Shown in pieces: positions 50,066 to 58,910 of a DNA stretch of 64,000 nt. Location of the stretch: assembly GCA_965116115.1 (NCBI GenBank), contig OZ220486.1:3410001-3474000 (forward strand). The letters run 5' to 3'. Made by a program: the position numbers and the translations under genes. Numbering within the stretch: the stretch's first letter is position 1; the number at the start of each line of letters is the position of its first letter. This DNA is from JAPOXR01 sp965116115. Lineage in GTDB: Bacteria; Pseudomonadota; Alphaproteobacteria; Rhodobacterales; Rhodobacteraceae. The notes under the pieces were generated by a model that was not told the origin of the DNA, made no database searches, and saw nothing but the letters and a program-made list of their open reading frames with translations.

Positions 50066-51622
50066 TCAGTGCCGAAACTGCCGCCTGCCGGTCAGCACCA
50101 TCGCGATTCCGAGCCGGTCCGCGGCCGCAACGATCTCCGAATCCCGTTTTGATCCGCCGGGCTGAACGATCGCCTTGACGCCCGCGGCGGCCAAGGCCTC
50201 GACGCCGTCAGCGAACGGGAAAAACCCGTCAGACGCGGCGACCGGCGACAACCCGGCATCCGTCAACTCGCCCAGAGGCTTCGACGCGGCCTCCGCGGCG
50301 TCCAACCGGCTGGTGCGGCCCGATCCGATGCCGAGCGTTCTGCCGGCGGCGGCGACCACGACCGCATTGGATCTTGCGTGTTTCGCGACTTTCCAAGCGA
50401 ATTCCAAGTCACGCCGCTGGTCTTTTTCAGGGCGGATCTCCGTTGCCGCTTTCCATTCAGAAACGCCGGCCGCTCCGCCGCTCTCCTGCTCAAGGATTCC
50501 GCCGCTTACTGAACGCATCTCCCTCCGGCCGCCCAGATACTCAGGAGCAGGCGCCGTGATCAAACGGATCCGCCCGTTTTGTTTCATAACCCTCACGGCC
50601 GCCTCATCGGCGCCGGCAGCGATGACAAGCTCAAAAAACCGCGCGGCGATCCGCTCAGCTGTATCCGCGTCCAGCTCACGGTTCAAACCGATGACTCCGC
50701 CGAACGCCGACACCGGATCCGCGGCCCGAGCCTTCTCGAAAGCATCGGAGAGCGATCCGCCGCGCGCGGCGCCGCACGGTGCGCCGTGCTTGATAATTGC
50801 GCAGGCGGGCTCCGCCGCAGGATTGAATTCCGAAACGAGAGACCGAGCCGCATCCGCGTCAGTGATGTTGTTGTATCCCAGCTCCGATCCGGCCAACTGT
50901 CTGGCGGCGGCCAGCCCGGAGAACGGCGGCACTCCGTAGAAAGCCGCTTTCTGGTCCGGATTTTCACCGTAGCGGAGATGCCGGATCCGCCGCACAGCCA
51001 GTATCCTCTGTTCCGGAAAATCCTCATCTGTCAGCGCCGCGGCCACGGCGGCGTCATATGCCGCGGTTCTGCTGAAAGCCGCCGCCGCCATCCGGCGCCG
51101 GAAAACATGGCTGACCGTTCCGTTCCCCGAACGCAGTTCATTGATCAATTCACCGTAATGAGCAGGATCAAACACCACGGTGACCCATTCGTGATTCTTG
51201 GCGGCGGCCCGGATCATCGCCGGACCTCCGATATCGACCGCTTCCCTCGCGGCAGCCGACCAGGCACCGCTTGCGATCGATTCGAATGCGTAGAGCCCGC
51301 CCACCACAAGATCAAACGGCAATGCGCCCAAAGACTCAAGATCCTTTCCGTGATCCGCATCGTTCCGATCAGCGAGAATAGCCGCGTGAACGGCGGGATG
51401 AAGAGATTTAACCCTCCCGCCGAGAAGTTCGCGGAATCGGGAAATCGATTCCAGACGTTCGACGGGCAGCCCTTCGCTGCGGAGATAGCCGCCGGTTCCA
51501 CCGGTCGCGGTCAATGTGATCCCGCGATTGACGAGAAACCGCGCCAGATCGGCGAGACCGGTCCGGTCCGAGACGGAAATCAGGGCCCGCCGCACCGCGG
51601 TTCGGCCGCTGGAATCAGTCAT
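50066..51622 (-). CDS. purH: Bifunctional AICAR formyltransferase/IMP cyclohydrolase
   Basis: 518 residues from the ATG overlapping the heparinase stop (ATGA). The N-terminal IMP cyclohydrolase domain shows ALISVSDRTGLADLARFL and TGGTGGYLR; the C-terminal formyltransferase shows IIKHGAPCGAARGG (usually KHANPCG, so with small changes) and DPVSAFGGVIGLNR. It carries out the last two steps of IMP synthesis. Confidence 0.96.
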   Translation of the reverse strand: MTDSSGRTAVRRALISVSDRTGLADLARFLVNRGITLTATGGTGGYLRSEGLPVERLESISRFRELLGGRVKSLHPAVHAAILADRNDADHGKDLESLGALPFDLVVGGLYAFESIASGAWSAAAREAVDIGGPAMIRAAAKNHEWVTVVFDPAHYGELINELRSGNGTVSHVFRRRMAAAAFSRTAAYDAAVAAALTDEDFPEQRILAVRRIRHLRYGENPDQKAAFYGVPPFSGLAAARQLAGSELGYNNITDADAARSLVSEFNPAAEPACAIIKHGAPCGAARGGSLSDAFEKARAADPVSAFGGVIGLNRELDADTAERIAARFFELVIAAGADEAAVRVMKQNGRIRLITAPAPEYLGGRREMRSVSGGILEQESGGAAGVSEWKAATEIRPEKDQRRDLEFAWKVAKHARSNAVVVAAAGRTLGIGSGRTSRLDAAEAASKPLGELTDAGLSPVAASDGFFPFADGVEALAAAGVKAIVQPGGSKRDSEIVAAADRLGIAMVLTGRRQFRH

Positions 51623-53370
51623 AACTTGGCATCCCCGCGTTTTAATTCCCATCGCAGCCGGGCCGCTGAATCCTGAGCGATCCCTGAACGCAAAACGATT
51701 TGGCAGCTGTCCCGCGCCTGCCTCGCGTTTTCATCGAAATACACGCCCGGCTCGATTTTCAATTCCGCCGCTCCCTCAAACTCAAATCCCCAGGCACTGC
51801 CGTCCGGCAGTTCCAGTCCGACATGTCTGTGCCTCGGCTCCGGCGCAACCCGCGTGTCGGGATGCAGGTGAAACCGGGCGGCAAACGGCAGCATCCCGCC
51901 TTCACGGGCCGAAGCGACGGATTCAAAAACCCGCCGGTCTTCGCCCGGCTGCGCCCACAGCGTGTCCTCGGCCTGGACATGGACGCCATCCGGACTCATG
52001 TCGAGACGCCGCATGTGAGTCAAACCGAACAGCGGAGTATAACCGTTATGGCTGATGATCAGAGTGTTTCCGTCATCGCCCGGCAGTTGTTCAGCGCGCG
52101 CCTCGTCAGGGTAAACGACAATGATTTCGGCAAGATCCGACCTCTGAAACACCGGCGAACTCATCCGGGACGAAGACGCGCCGTCAACTTCAATCGTGCT
52201 GTGTGACGCGGTCTGACGGGCAGACTTCCGTGCCGCCGCGCCGAACAGAGCACCGGGTCCGCCGCTGACGACGACCGGCGACCTTCCGGCGACCAGTTCG
52301 AAGGCCAGGGTGCTGGCATACGCGCTGTGGGATTGTTTGCCCGATTGCGGAGCGGCGGCGTCCGCGATCAGTGTTGTCCCTCCGGCGGACATGCGCGCGA
52401 ATCCCATAGCCAGCCCGCTGACCGGCCCGCGCGGGACTCCCGCCCCGGCCAACACACGGTCCAGCCGGCCGGGCGGAGGGCTGCCGCCGCCGTGGAACCG
52501 TGCGAGGGATCCGTCCGCGTGACGCAGCGACCTCAGAATTTCCGCCGCATTGCGCACCGTATCGAGGAGTTTATCCTGAACCGCGATACCCGCCGCCGAT
52601 GCCAGAGACGCGCACCATTGCAGCAATTCCGTTATATCGTGAAGCTCCTGCGGATTGCGCGAGCGGACTCCGGCTGCTGAACCGGAGGCTTGATCAGCTT
52701 CTTCAGCGAGACGCCGTAACGCATCGGCGGCGGCTGAAGCGTTTTCCCCGCCCGCCAATTCCGCGTAGAACCGGCCGGCCAGCGCCTCGACGCGGGGCAA
52801 GCCGGCCGCCGCATCCGCAGCGTGATTCTTGAGATACCGCGCGTGGCGGCCAACCGACTCGAGGTACGGGCTCAGGCGCTCGTCCCCGGCCATGGCCAAG
52901 AGAATATATTCATTGTGGCGCAGCCGAATGACACGGCGGCCGGCAATGTCCGGCTGCCACGCTGAATTCTGACTTGCCGCTTCTCCGCTGATCCAGTCAA
53001 ACACCCATTTCCGCGCCCGCCCCACAGCTTCCAGGCTGCGCAAAGCGACAAGATCATCCAGCCAGTTGAAGCCGAACAGTTCCCTTTGAACCGGCCCTGC
53101 CAGACCGGCCAGTCGCCACAGGTCGCCGTCAGGGATCGCATGCACGACGCCGGGAAGAGCTAATTTGCCCTCCAGCAGAAGGCGGCCTCTCGCCGGACAT
53201 CCGACTGAACAGGGTTCCGGGCGGTATCCCGTTCCGTTCAAGGCGCCGCAGCCGGATTCCGTTCCCTGCGGCAATCCCGCCGGTGAAAAGCCGAAAATAT
53301 CCGAATGCGCCTGCCTTGCATTTTCCCGACCGACTGTAACTGCATATGCAGTAACGTGCAGTAAATGCAT
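51619..53370 (-). CDS. Heparinase II/III family protein
   Basis: 583 residues. The C-terminal beta-rich domain is family-like: SHSTIEVDGASSSRMSSPVF near residue 390 and GLTHMRRLDMSPDGVHVQAED. Members are polysaccharide lyases; the alphaproteobacterial gene beside purH is of unknown substrate. The N-terminal residues are less typical, and the start at 53370 is the first ATG. In many relatives rsmB lies just upstream; here it is absent and insertion-sequence debris begins about 270 bases away. Confidence 0.87.
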   Translation of the reverse strand: MHLLHVTAYAVTVGRENARQAHSDIFGFSPAGLPQGTESGCGALNGTGYRPEPCSVGCPARGRLLLEGKLALPGVVHAIPDGDLWRLAGLAGPVQRELFGFNWLDDLVALRSLEAVGRARKWVFDWISGEAASQNSAWQPDIAGRRVIRLRHNEYILLAMAGDERLSPYLESVGRHARYLKNHAADAAAGLPRVEALAGRFYAELAGGENASAAADALRRLAEEADQASGSAAGVRSRNPQELHDITELLQWCASLASAAGIAVQDKLLDTVRNAAEILRSLRHADGSLARFHGGGSPPPGRLDRVLAGAGVPRGPVSGLAMGFARMSAGGTTLIADAAAPQSGKQSHSAYASTLAFELVAGRSPVVVSGGPGALFGAAARKSARQTASHSTIEVDGASSSRMSSPVFQRSDLAEIIVVYPDEARAEQLPGDDGNTLIISHNGYTPLFGLTHMRRLDMSPDGVHVQAEDTLWAQPGEDRRVFESVASAREGGMLPFAARFHLHPDTRVAPEPRHRHVGLELPDGSAWGFEFEGAAELKIEPGVYFDENARQARDSCQIVLRSGIAQDSAARLRWELKRGDAKL

Positions 53371-53637
53371 CCATATCCTGATTCAAGGGCATTTTGAAAC
53401 GCCTTGGTAAGCATCGGCTTCGCCATAATTTCACTGGACGAAGCCCCGACTGGAATACGAGGGCCTCCGCTGGCTGCGCAGTCTCTTTTCCGGCGGTTCC
53501 GAGCGCGGGCACTGACGGTGACCGCGGACGCGGCGAAGCGGAACGACATTCTGAACATGCTGCTCGTCGGATATGTGAAGCCGGTCGACATTCAGGCGTA
53601 GTCGGGCTTCACCGAAAGGCCTTTCCGGCTAGAGCGG

Positions 53638-54563
53638 TCACAGGCAAGCGCGATAGCAAGCGCTGTACGGCCGTCCGCCGCAGTTGACGACGCTGTCGGC
53701 GAGGTCCCGCACGGCGGGGATCCCGTTGCTCTTCGCGTCGACCTCGATCTGCCTGAGCGCTGTGCCGGTCCCGTGCTCGACCGCCGCGGCTGTCATCCGC
53801 CGCCCGTTCTCAGTCTGCCTGGAGGCGCCGCGGCTGTCCTTGCCGTCCATGGCGGGCGGCGTGTCCTTGCCGACCTGTCAGGCCGGCTGCAGGCCGATGG
53901 CTTCGGCTGGCGTCTCGGGCGGCAGGTCGGCGAGGATATCATGGAAGGCAGCGATCGCAGGCGCGGCGCAGCGCTTCCTCGACGGGCTGAAGAACGAGGC
54001 TGCCGCCGCGGGCTGCTTCTGGGTGAGGAGGGGAACGAACTGAGCGAACGCAGTCACGCCGCGGCAGCTGGCGAGCCGGACCGTGCCGGCGATCGCCGGC
54101 ACGGTTCTCAGCGGACAGCGCTTGCGGCACTCGGGCACTTCGCCTGAACACGCGAACAAGCTGCGCAGCCCGGACGCGGCCATCGGCCCGGCGCTGTCGT
54201 GCTGCTCCGCATTCCAGCTTTCCGGGGTCGCATCCCGGCTCAGCGCCTCGGCGGCGCCGTCGGTCAGTTCGTATATGAAAATCTCCTTTGGCCGGCCATG
54301 GCAGCGGAAGCGCGCGGCGGCAGGTTCCGCCGAAGCGCGGGACGGCTGCGGACGTCTCCGCGGGGAAAACCGGATATCCGTGCGCGGCTTCGATGTCGGC
54401 GGACAACCGCCGAGGGCTCAGACCGAGCACGCGGGACGCCAGGTCAGGCGTCCTCCTTGGGCTGAGAATGACGAACCGGGAATCATCCGCGATCAGATGC
54501 AGGCGCCGGAACTGCCGCTCCGCGGACCAGCCGATCCAGCGGTCGCGCACGGCGGGCTTGAAT
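53638..54563 (-). pseudogene. C-terminal part of a decayed DUF4338/ISAs1-type transposase
   Basis: Reading right to left, three frames carry consecutive pieces of one protein: RDRWIGWSAERQFRRLHLIA and ADIEAAHGYPVF of the DUF4338 domain, then LRSLFACSGEVPECRKRC and SRKRCAAPAIAAFHDILADL of the ISAs1 helper domain, then MDGKDSRGASRQTENGRRM with EVDAKSNGIPAV of the DDE domain. Several frameshifts separate them and the end is missing. The N-terminal 70 residues lie at 58104-58315, on the other side of the nested insertions. Confidence 0.85.
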
Positions 54564-54730
54564 GGGGGCTTATACGCATAACTAGTGCTTGCAAGAAAAG
54601 TGTCTTTCTTATTATTTTTCAGCATTTTGAAGTGTTTTTTCCTTTTCAAGAATCAGCGTTTTCGCTAAGAATCCGGCGATTTATCCTGAATCGCGGCAAT
54701 CTTCGCCGTTTTTTTCACCGGGAGAACGAT

Positions 54731-55429
54731 ATGAGACGCTTGATCAAACCGGCCCGCCTCGGCTCGACGGCCATCGAAACCCTGAAGATCAATCCGAAGT
54801 CGCGGGACGACATCGAGAACGTTCTCAGGGGCCTGCAGCATCTTTATGTCAATCGCCAGCGCGATCTTCAGCGGATTTTCGATGAGGAGTTCTTCGCCGA
54901 TGTCGACCAGCCCAACGGCCGTCCGGGAACAGCTTGCCAGCCGATTTTGGTGATCGGCGTTCTCAAGCAGGGGACTGACTGCGATTTCGACCGGCTTCAG
55001 AGCTTGGCAGACAACCATGCGCTGATCCGCGCGATGCTCGGCCATGACGATGTTTTCGACTGCGGCGGGTATGAGATGCAGACGCTTGTCGACAATGTTT
55101 CCCTCTTGACGCCGCGGATGCTGGCGCGTGTCGGCAAACTGCTGGCAGCGAGCGGCCATGAGGTCGCCGGAAAAAAGCCCGGCGCCGCGTTGCGCGGCCG
55201 CGTTGACAGTTTTTGCGTTGAGACGGATGTTCATTTTCCGACGGATGTGAATCTTCTCATGGATGCGGTGCGCCGCATGGTGCGGGAGACGGCGCGGGAG
55301 GCTTGCCGGCGCGGCGTTCCCGGCTGGCGGCAGAGCGCGCATCTGCAGGCCGGGCTGCGGCGGCGGTTTCACGGCGTCCGCACGCGGCGGCGGCAGACCG
55401 AGAAGGCCGTCAGGGAGTATCTCATATGA
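54731..55429 (+). pseudogene. ISNCY transposase, N-terminal part
   Basis: About 232 residues from the ATG at 54731 (GGAGAA upstream). Recognisable segments: QPILVIGVLKQGTDCDFDRL and VETDVHFPTDVNLLMDAVRR, the first catalytic block of this transposase group. The reading ends at TEKAVREYLI where the IS110 element begins; the rest continues at 56848. Confidence 0.85.
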
Positions 55430-55730
55430 ATCAAAGCAAGGATAATTCCATAAGGAGTTATCCACAGGGGTTGCTCGGCGCGAGGTTGTGGAAAACTTTT
55501 ATTTCACCGCTCATCCGCAGCCGTGCTATCCTGTCGCGGGTTCCCCTTGCCGGCGGCTGCCGGCAAGGGGAGGCGGGGGCGAAAGCCCCCGCCAGGCCGG
55601 GTTGGGCCGATAGTTTCTTGGTTCATGGAACCGTACCGCAGCATGGCCGGCCCGGCCTTCCCGTCCCTGCGTCCTGAATGGATGCCTGGATCAAGATCCG
55701 AATCATCTCTGAGAATAGGAGCATAGGGGC
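55430..55730 (+). ncRNA. Candidate IS110 bridge RNA region
   Basis: Noncoding left end of the IS110 element. It has a perfect 12-bp hairpin CCCCTTGCCGGC / GCCGGCAAGGGG (55543-55554, 55559-55570) and directly after it a 9-bp hairpin GGCGGGGGC-GAAA-GCCCCCGCC (55572-55593), then a smaller GGTTC-ATG-GAACC. IS110-group elements are known to encode a structured bridge RNA here that pairs with donor and target DNA. The assignment is by position and structure only; loop-target pairing was not established. Confidence 0.5.
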
Positions 55731-56738
55731 ATGACGAAAATATGCGCAGGCCTGGATATAAGCAAGGACACGATCGATGCGCATGCCGCCGGCGTCGACC
55801 GCCGGTTCAAAAACGACCGTTCGGGTTTCCGGGCGATCGACGGGTTTCTGAGGAAGCACGCGGTGCGGCGGGTCGTCATCGAAGCGACCGGACGGCTGCA
55901 CCGGGCGGTTCATCAGTCGCTGCACGACCGAGGTTACGAAGTCTGCATCGTCAACCCCCGCCAGGCGCGGCGCTTCGCTGAAGCGACCGGGCAGCTGGCA
56001 AAAACCGACAGGGTGGATGCGAGGGTGCTCGCCGCTTTCGCGGCGGCTTTCGCCGATCTCCCGGCGACCGAGCCGAAATCCGCGTTCCTTGACCGCCTTA
56101 ATGATCTCATGGTCGCCCGCGGGCAACTGGTTGAGACCATTAAGAAATTGCGTCAGTGCCGCGATGATCTGCAGGACGCGTCAGCGAAAAAGGCCATGGG
56201 GAAAGCCGTCAAAGCCAACGAGCGGCAGAAGGAAAATCTCGAAACTGAGATCGAGGAGCATATCAAGAGCGATCCTGACCAGGCCCGCGCTTACCGCATC
56301 CTGATGTCCGTTCCCGGCATCGGACCGGTCACGGCCGCCGCTCTGCTCGGCTGGCTCCCGGAACTCGGGCAGCTCGACAGCCGGCAGGCCGCGGCTCTCG
56401 CCGGGACCGCCCCGTTCGCCCGCGACAGCGGCGCGAAGAAAGGAGCCCGGCGCATCCGCGGCGGACGCTTCCGCCCGAGGCGCGCCCTCTACATGGCGGC
56501 TTTGACGGCTGTGCGGTTCAATAAAGATATGTCCGCATTTTATGACCGGCTCACCGGGCGGGGGAAATGTCATAAGGTCGCCCTTGTCGCCGTCATGCGC
56601 AAGCTGGCGGTCCTAGCGAACAAGCTGCTGCGCGAACGGCGCGGCTGGGAAAAACACGCCCCGTCCGCGTCCGCACGGCCGGGCTGCGCTCCGGAGCGGC
56701 CGATTCGGCGGCCCGCAACTGCTGCCGCGGCCTCCTGA
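55731..56738 (+). CDS. IS110-family transposase/recombinase
   Basis: 335 residues, full length. The RuvC-like DEDD domain is visible (GLDISKDTIDAHA near residue 7, VVIEATGRLHRAV near 46, KTDRVDARVLAAF near 86), followed by a coiled-coil middle and the Tnp20 domain (SVPGIGPVTAAALLG near 195, then LAGTAPFARDSGAKKG with the serine). No stops or frameshifts, so it may be active. Ribosome site AGGAG about 14 bases upstream of the ATG. Confidence 0.94.
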   Translation: MTKICAGLDISKDTIDAHAAGVDRRFKNDRSGFRAIDGFLRKHAVRRVVIEATGRLHRAVHQSLHDRGYEVCIVNPRQARRFAEATGQLAKTDRVDARVLAAFAAAFADLPATEPKSAFLDRLNDLMVARGQLVETIKKLRQCRDDLQDASAKKAMGKAVKANERQKENLETEIEEHIKSDPDQARAYRILMSVPGIGPVTAAALLGWLPELGQLDSRQAAALAGTAPFARDSGAKKGARRIRGGRFRPRRALYMAALTAVRFNKDMSAFYDRLTGRGKCHKVALVAVMRKLAVLANKLLRERRGWEKHAPSASARPGCAPERPIRRPATAAAAS

Positions 56739-56847
56739 ACCGAAGGAGCTTCTGTGGAGAAAATGTGCGAAAGCTGTGGGAAAAAGGAAACAAGGGCTGA
56801 ATTTTCCCCCGGAACGCCCTTGAAACCGAACATGGATGCTGCGGTTT

Positions 56848-57567
56848 TGCCGCCGCCTCGTCGCGAAAACTGCTGAGACTTTTTCGGCTTCAGCGGCGGC
56901 CGGCGCCGGCGCGTTAAAACTGTGTTTGATTGACAGCTGTCCAGCGCACGCCAGGCGGCAGATCGACCAGGTCAGCCGCCGCCTGCTCCAGGGGGAGGTG
57001 ATACCGCAGAATGAGAAGGTGTTCTCGATTTTCGAGCCGAATGCGCGGCAGCTCGCTGAGGGCAAGGCCGGCTCGCCCGCAGCGCTGGTAGTTCCGGTGG
57101 TTGTCGTCGAGGATCAGGGCTGGTTTATAATCCATCATGAGATCATGCAGGAAGACTCCGATGTTCACCATGCCGTTCCGGTCGTCGCGGCGGCGCAGGA
57201 GCGGTTTCCGGAACTCCGGGCCTGCAGTTTCGACCGCGGCTTTCACAGCCCGGAGAACCGCCGCGGTCTGGATGCGATGCTTGATCTGAACGCGCTGCCG
57301 AAGAAGGGGTATCTTTCGAAGGCGGAGCGGGAGCGGCAGTCGGAACCCGGCTTCGCCGAGGCCCGCCGTCAGCATCCGGCGGTTGAATCGGCGATCAACC
57401 ATCTGGAGCACCGCGGTCTCGACCGGATCCGGAGCCATGGCCGCGACGGCTTCGCCCGCACCGCGGCCCTCGCGGCGCTGGCCGCGAACTGCTGCCGGCT
57501 CGGAAGGCTTCTGCTGAAAAGACGGCAGATGCGGAGCAGGAAGCGATTGCGACGACGCGCCGCCTGA
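56848..57567 (+). pseudogene. ISNCY transposase, C-terminal part
   Basis: Continues the frame broken at 55429: CRRLVAKTAETF, then QNEKVFSIFEPNARQLAEGK, SFDRGFHSPENRRGLD and AVESAINHLEHRGLDRIRSH, the last with the catalytic glutamate. It ends with a basic tail before a run of ten C at 57569-57578. Together with the first half it would give a protein of about 470 residues. Confidence 0.85.
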
Positions 57568-57797
57568 CCCCCCCCCCTTCATCGAAACAGCGGCTTTCTC
57601 CCGGGTCTCTCAACCCGGGAGCGGTCAGCCGTGCTCCGGCAGCTCATCAATTCAGTGTTGACGCCTGTCAATTCAGTGTCAGCAACTGATTCCCGCCGTC
57701 CGGCGTGCTTCAGAGCCCGGATCCGCCGCCGGATGGCGGCCCGGACGCGCCGAGCCGCCGCCGGACGCCGCCGGAAACAGGGGTTTTCTGACAGACA

Positions 57798-58055
57798 CTA
57801 ACTAGCCAACTCGCCTCTAAGCCGTTGAAGCCGCTGGCGGTTTGCGCGTCGTCTTGCGGCGCGACGGGTCTGGCGGCTTGACGGCGGAGAGCATGGCCCG
57901 TGCGGCCAACGGGTTGCCTCGAACCAGCGTTCCGCCGTCGCGTCGTCAGGGAACCGATCCATCAGCTCCATGACCGTCATGCCGATTCGGTGGCTGCGAC
58001 CCGGCGCTTTCTGCGTCATTGCCTGCCCTCCATCTTGGATAGCATTGTGACTCAT
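57798..58055 (-). pseudogene. IS1595-family transposase, N-terminal fragment
   Basis: MTVMELMDRFPDDATAERWF and EATRWPHG match the start of IS1595 transposases, just before the zinc-ribbon cysteines. After HGPC the sequence turns into an Arg-rich run and stops near the ISNCY junction, so nearly all of the transposase is deleted. Confidence 0.78.
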
Positions 58056-58103
58056 TTTGCGGATGCCGTGAACCCCCTTGGCTAGTTATGCGTATAAGCC
58101 CCC

Positions 58104-58315
58104 TTGAATGCGCCTGGCTGCCGGCCGACCGGCGCGATCCGGGTCTCGCCGTGCAGAACGACATGGCGAAGGCCCTTTCCGATAATGCCGTGAAACCGCA
58201 GGTAATGATGCTCCTTCATAAGAAGGTGCAAGCGCCGGCGCTCGCGCGCGCCGCAAGTCGGGCGCACCGTCACTTCGCGAAGGTCGATGGAGGAGTCTGG
58301 AGTCGGAAGAATCAT
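58104..58315 (-). pseudogene. N-terminal part of the DUF4338/ISAs1-type transposase
   Basis: MILPTPDSSIDLREVTVRPT opens the protein; RRRLHLLMKEHHYLRFHGII and the following strand are the start of the DUF4338 (DruA-like) domain. It is cut at GAFK by the IS1595-like insertion and continues at 54563 downwards. Confidence 0.85.
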
Positions 58316-58607
58316 AACAGCCGGAAGCTTACCGTATCAAAAACTGAATAGCTGGTCTGAAAATCAGCGTACGCTGATCGCCGGGCCGACAATAAAATAG
58401 TCCTGCCCGCCAGGGCATTCTCCTTGACAACGGCGGGACGTTCAGATATGTTCGTGCAGCCGGGAATAACGCCCCGGCCGGAACCGTCGCGACCCCGGCG
58501 GTTCCGCCCCCGGCGGAGGCGGCGGAACAGGTTTCCCCCCGCCGCCCGGTCCGCGTGGACGTAGCGGTAAATTCATGTCGGACTCACCGTCATGACCCCC
58601 GCTTTCG
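58316..58607. other. Noncoding stretch with a palindrome, promoter and hairpins
   Basis: Contains the 16-base palindrome ATCAGCGTACGCTGAT (58363-58378), the promoter listed next, and an 8-bp hairpin CGGAACCG / CGGTTCCG (58479-58486, 58499-58506) followed by a GC-rich region. No coding frame seen. Confidence 0.5.
58424..58452 (+). promoter_or_regulatory. Strong-looking sigma-70 promoter without an obvious gene
   Basis: TTGACA at 58424-58429, 17-base spacer, TATGTT at 58447-58452. Transcription would enter the hairpin-rich noncoding DNA to the right and run antisense to the IS30 fragment. Confidence 0.5.
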
Positions 58608-58910
58608 CTAAGCGGCCCGAAGTCTGCTGCGGGCCTGTCCGATCATCAGACATTTCTCGATGATCCGCCAGCTCATCGGCGACATTTTGCGGGGAACCGA
58701 CGAGGCTTTCCGCCGCCGGGTTTCGGCAAGCCGCTGCGCCTGGCGGCAGCAGTAGCCCCGCAGCCCGGTGTCACGGGCGAGTTCGCGGCTTACCGTCGAC
58801 TGCGAACAGCCGATCTCCGCCGCGATGGCTCTTTGCGAGAAACCGCTTTTCTTCAGAGCCTGAATCCAGCAACGGTCAAACCAGGTCAAGCAGCTAAAGC
58901 CCGACGGCAT
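58608..58910 (-). pseudogene. IS30-family transposase, N-terminal fragment
   Basis: 100 residues. FSQRAIAAEIGCSQSTVSRE is the helix-turn-helix of IS30 transposases, and LRGYCCRQAQRLAETRRRKA with VPRKMSP follows as in the family. The DDE domain is missing and the sequence breaks off after IIEKCLMIGQARS. Confidence 0.8.

Larger units (their letters stand above)
55430..56848 (+). mobile_element. IS110-family insertion sequence
   Basis: About 1.4 kb placed exactly between the two halves of the ISNCY transposase frame (VREYLI on the left, CRRLVAKT on the right). As usual for IS110 there are no inverted repeats. A roughly 300-base noncoding left end precedes the recombinase gene and about 110 bases follow it. 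Exact ends are uncertain by a few bases. Confidence 0.8.
54583..57800. mobile_element. ISNCY-type insertion sequence, interrupted by IS110
   Basis: The ends TAGTGCTTGCAAGAAAA (54583-54599) and TTTTCTGACAGACACTA (57784-57800) form imperfect inverted repeats. The flanks carry a short duplication (AC, or ACTAG if the end is placed 3 bases inward). Removing it restores the 22-bp end of the surrounding element followed by CCAA, as in the opposite end. The transposase gene inside is split by the IS110 copy. Confidence 0.78.
54564..58103. mobile_element. IS1595-like short element with perfect 22-bp inverted ends, interrupted by ISNCY
   Basis: GGGGGCTTATACGCATAACTAG at 54564-54585 is repeated exactly inverted at 58082-58103. 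The flanks show the target duplication TTGAAT (54558-54563 and 58104-58109). Removing the ISNCY insertion leaves an element of only about 0.32 kb with the ends of an IS1595-type element and a fragment of its transposase, so it is an internally deleted, MITE-like copy. It is inserted in the DUF4338 gene: joining both sides at one TTGAAT restores GAFK...RDRW in frame. Confidence 0.85.

Noticed and set aside
54083..54730. Upstream extension of the ISNCY transposase frame
   Set aside because: Runs across the nested junctions and antisense to the DUF4338 remnant; the ATG at 54731 has a ribosome site.
58104..58315. Druantia defence protein DruA
   Set aside because: DUF4338 is shared with DruA, but the continuation beyond the insertion is an ISAs1-type transposase, so this is transposon debris.
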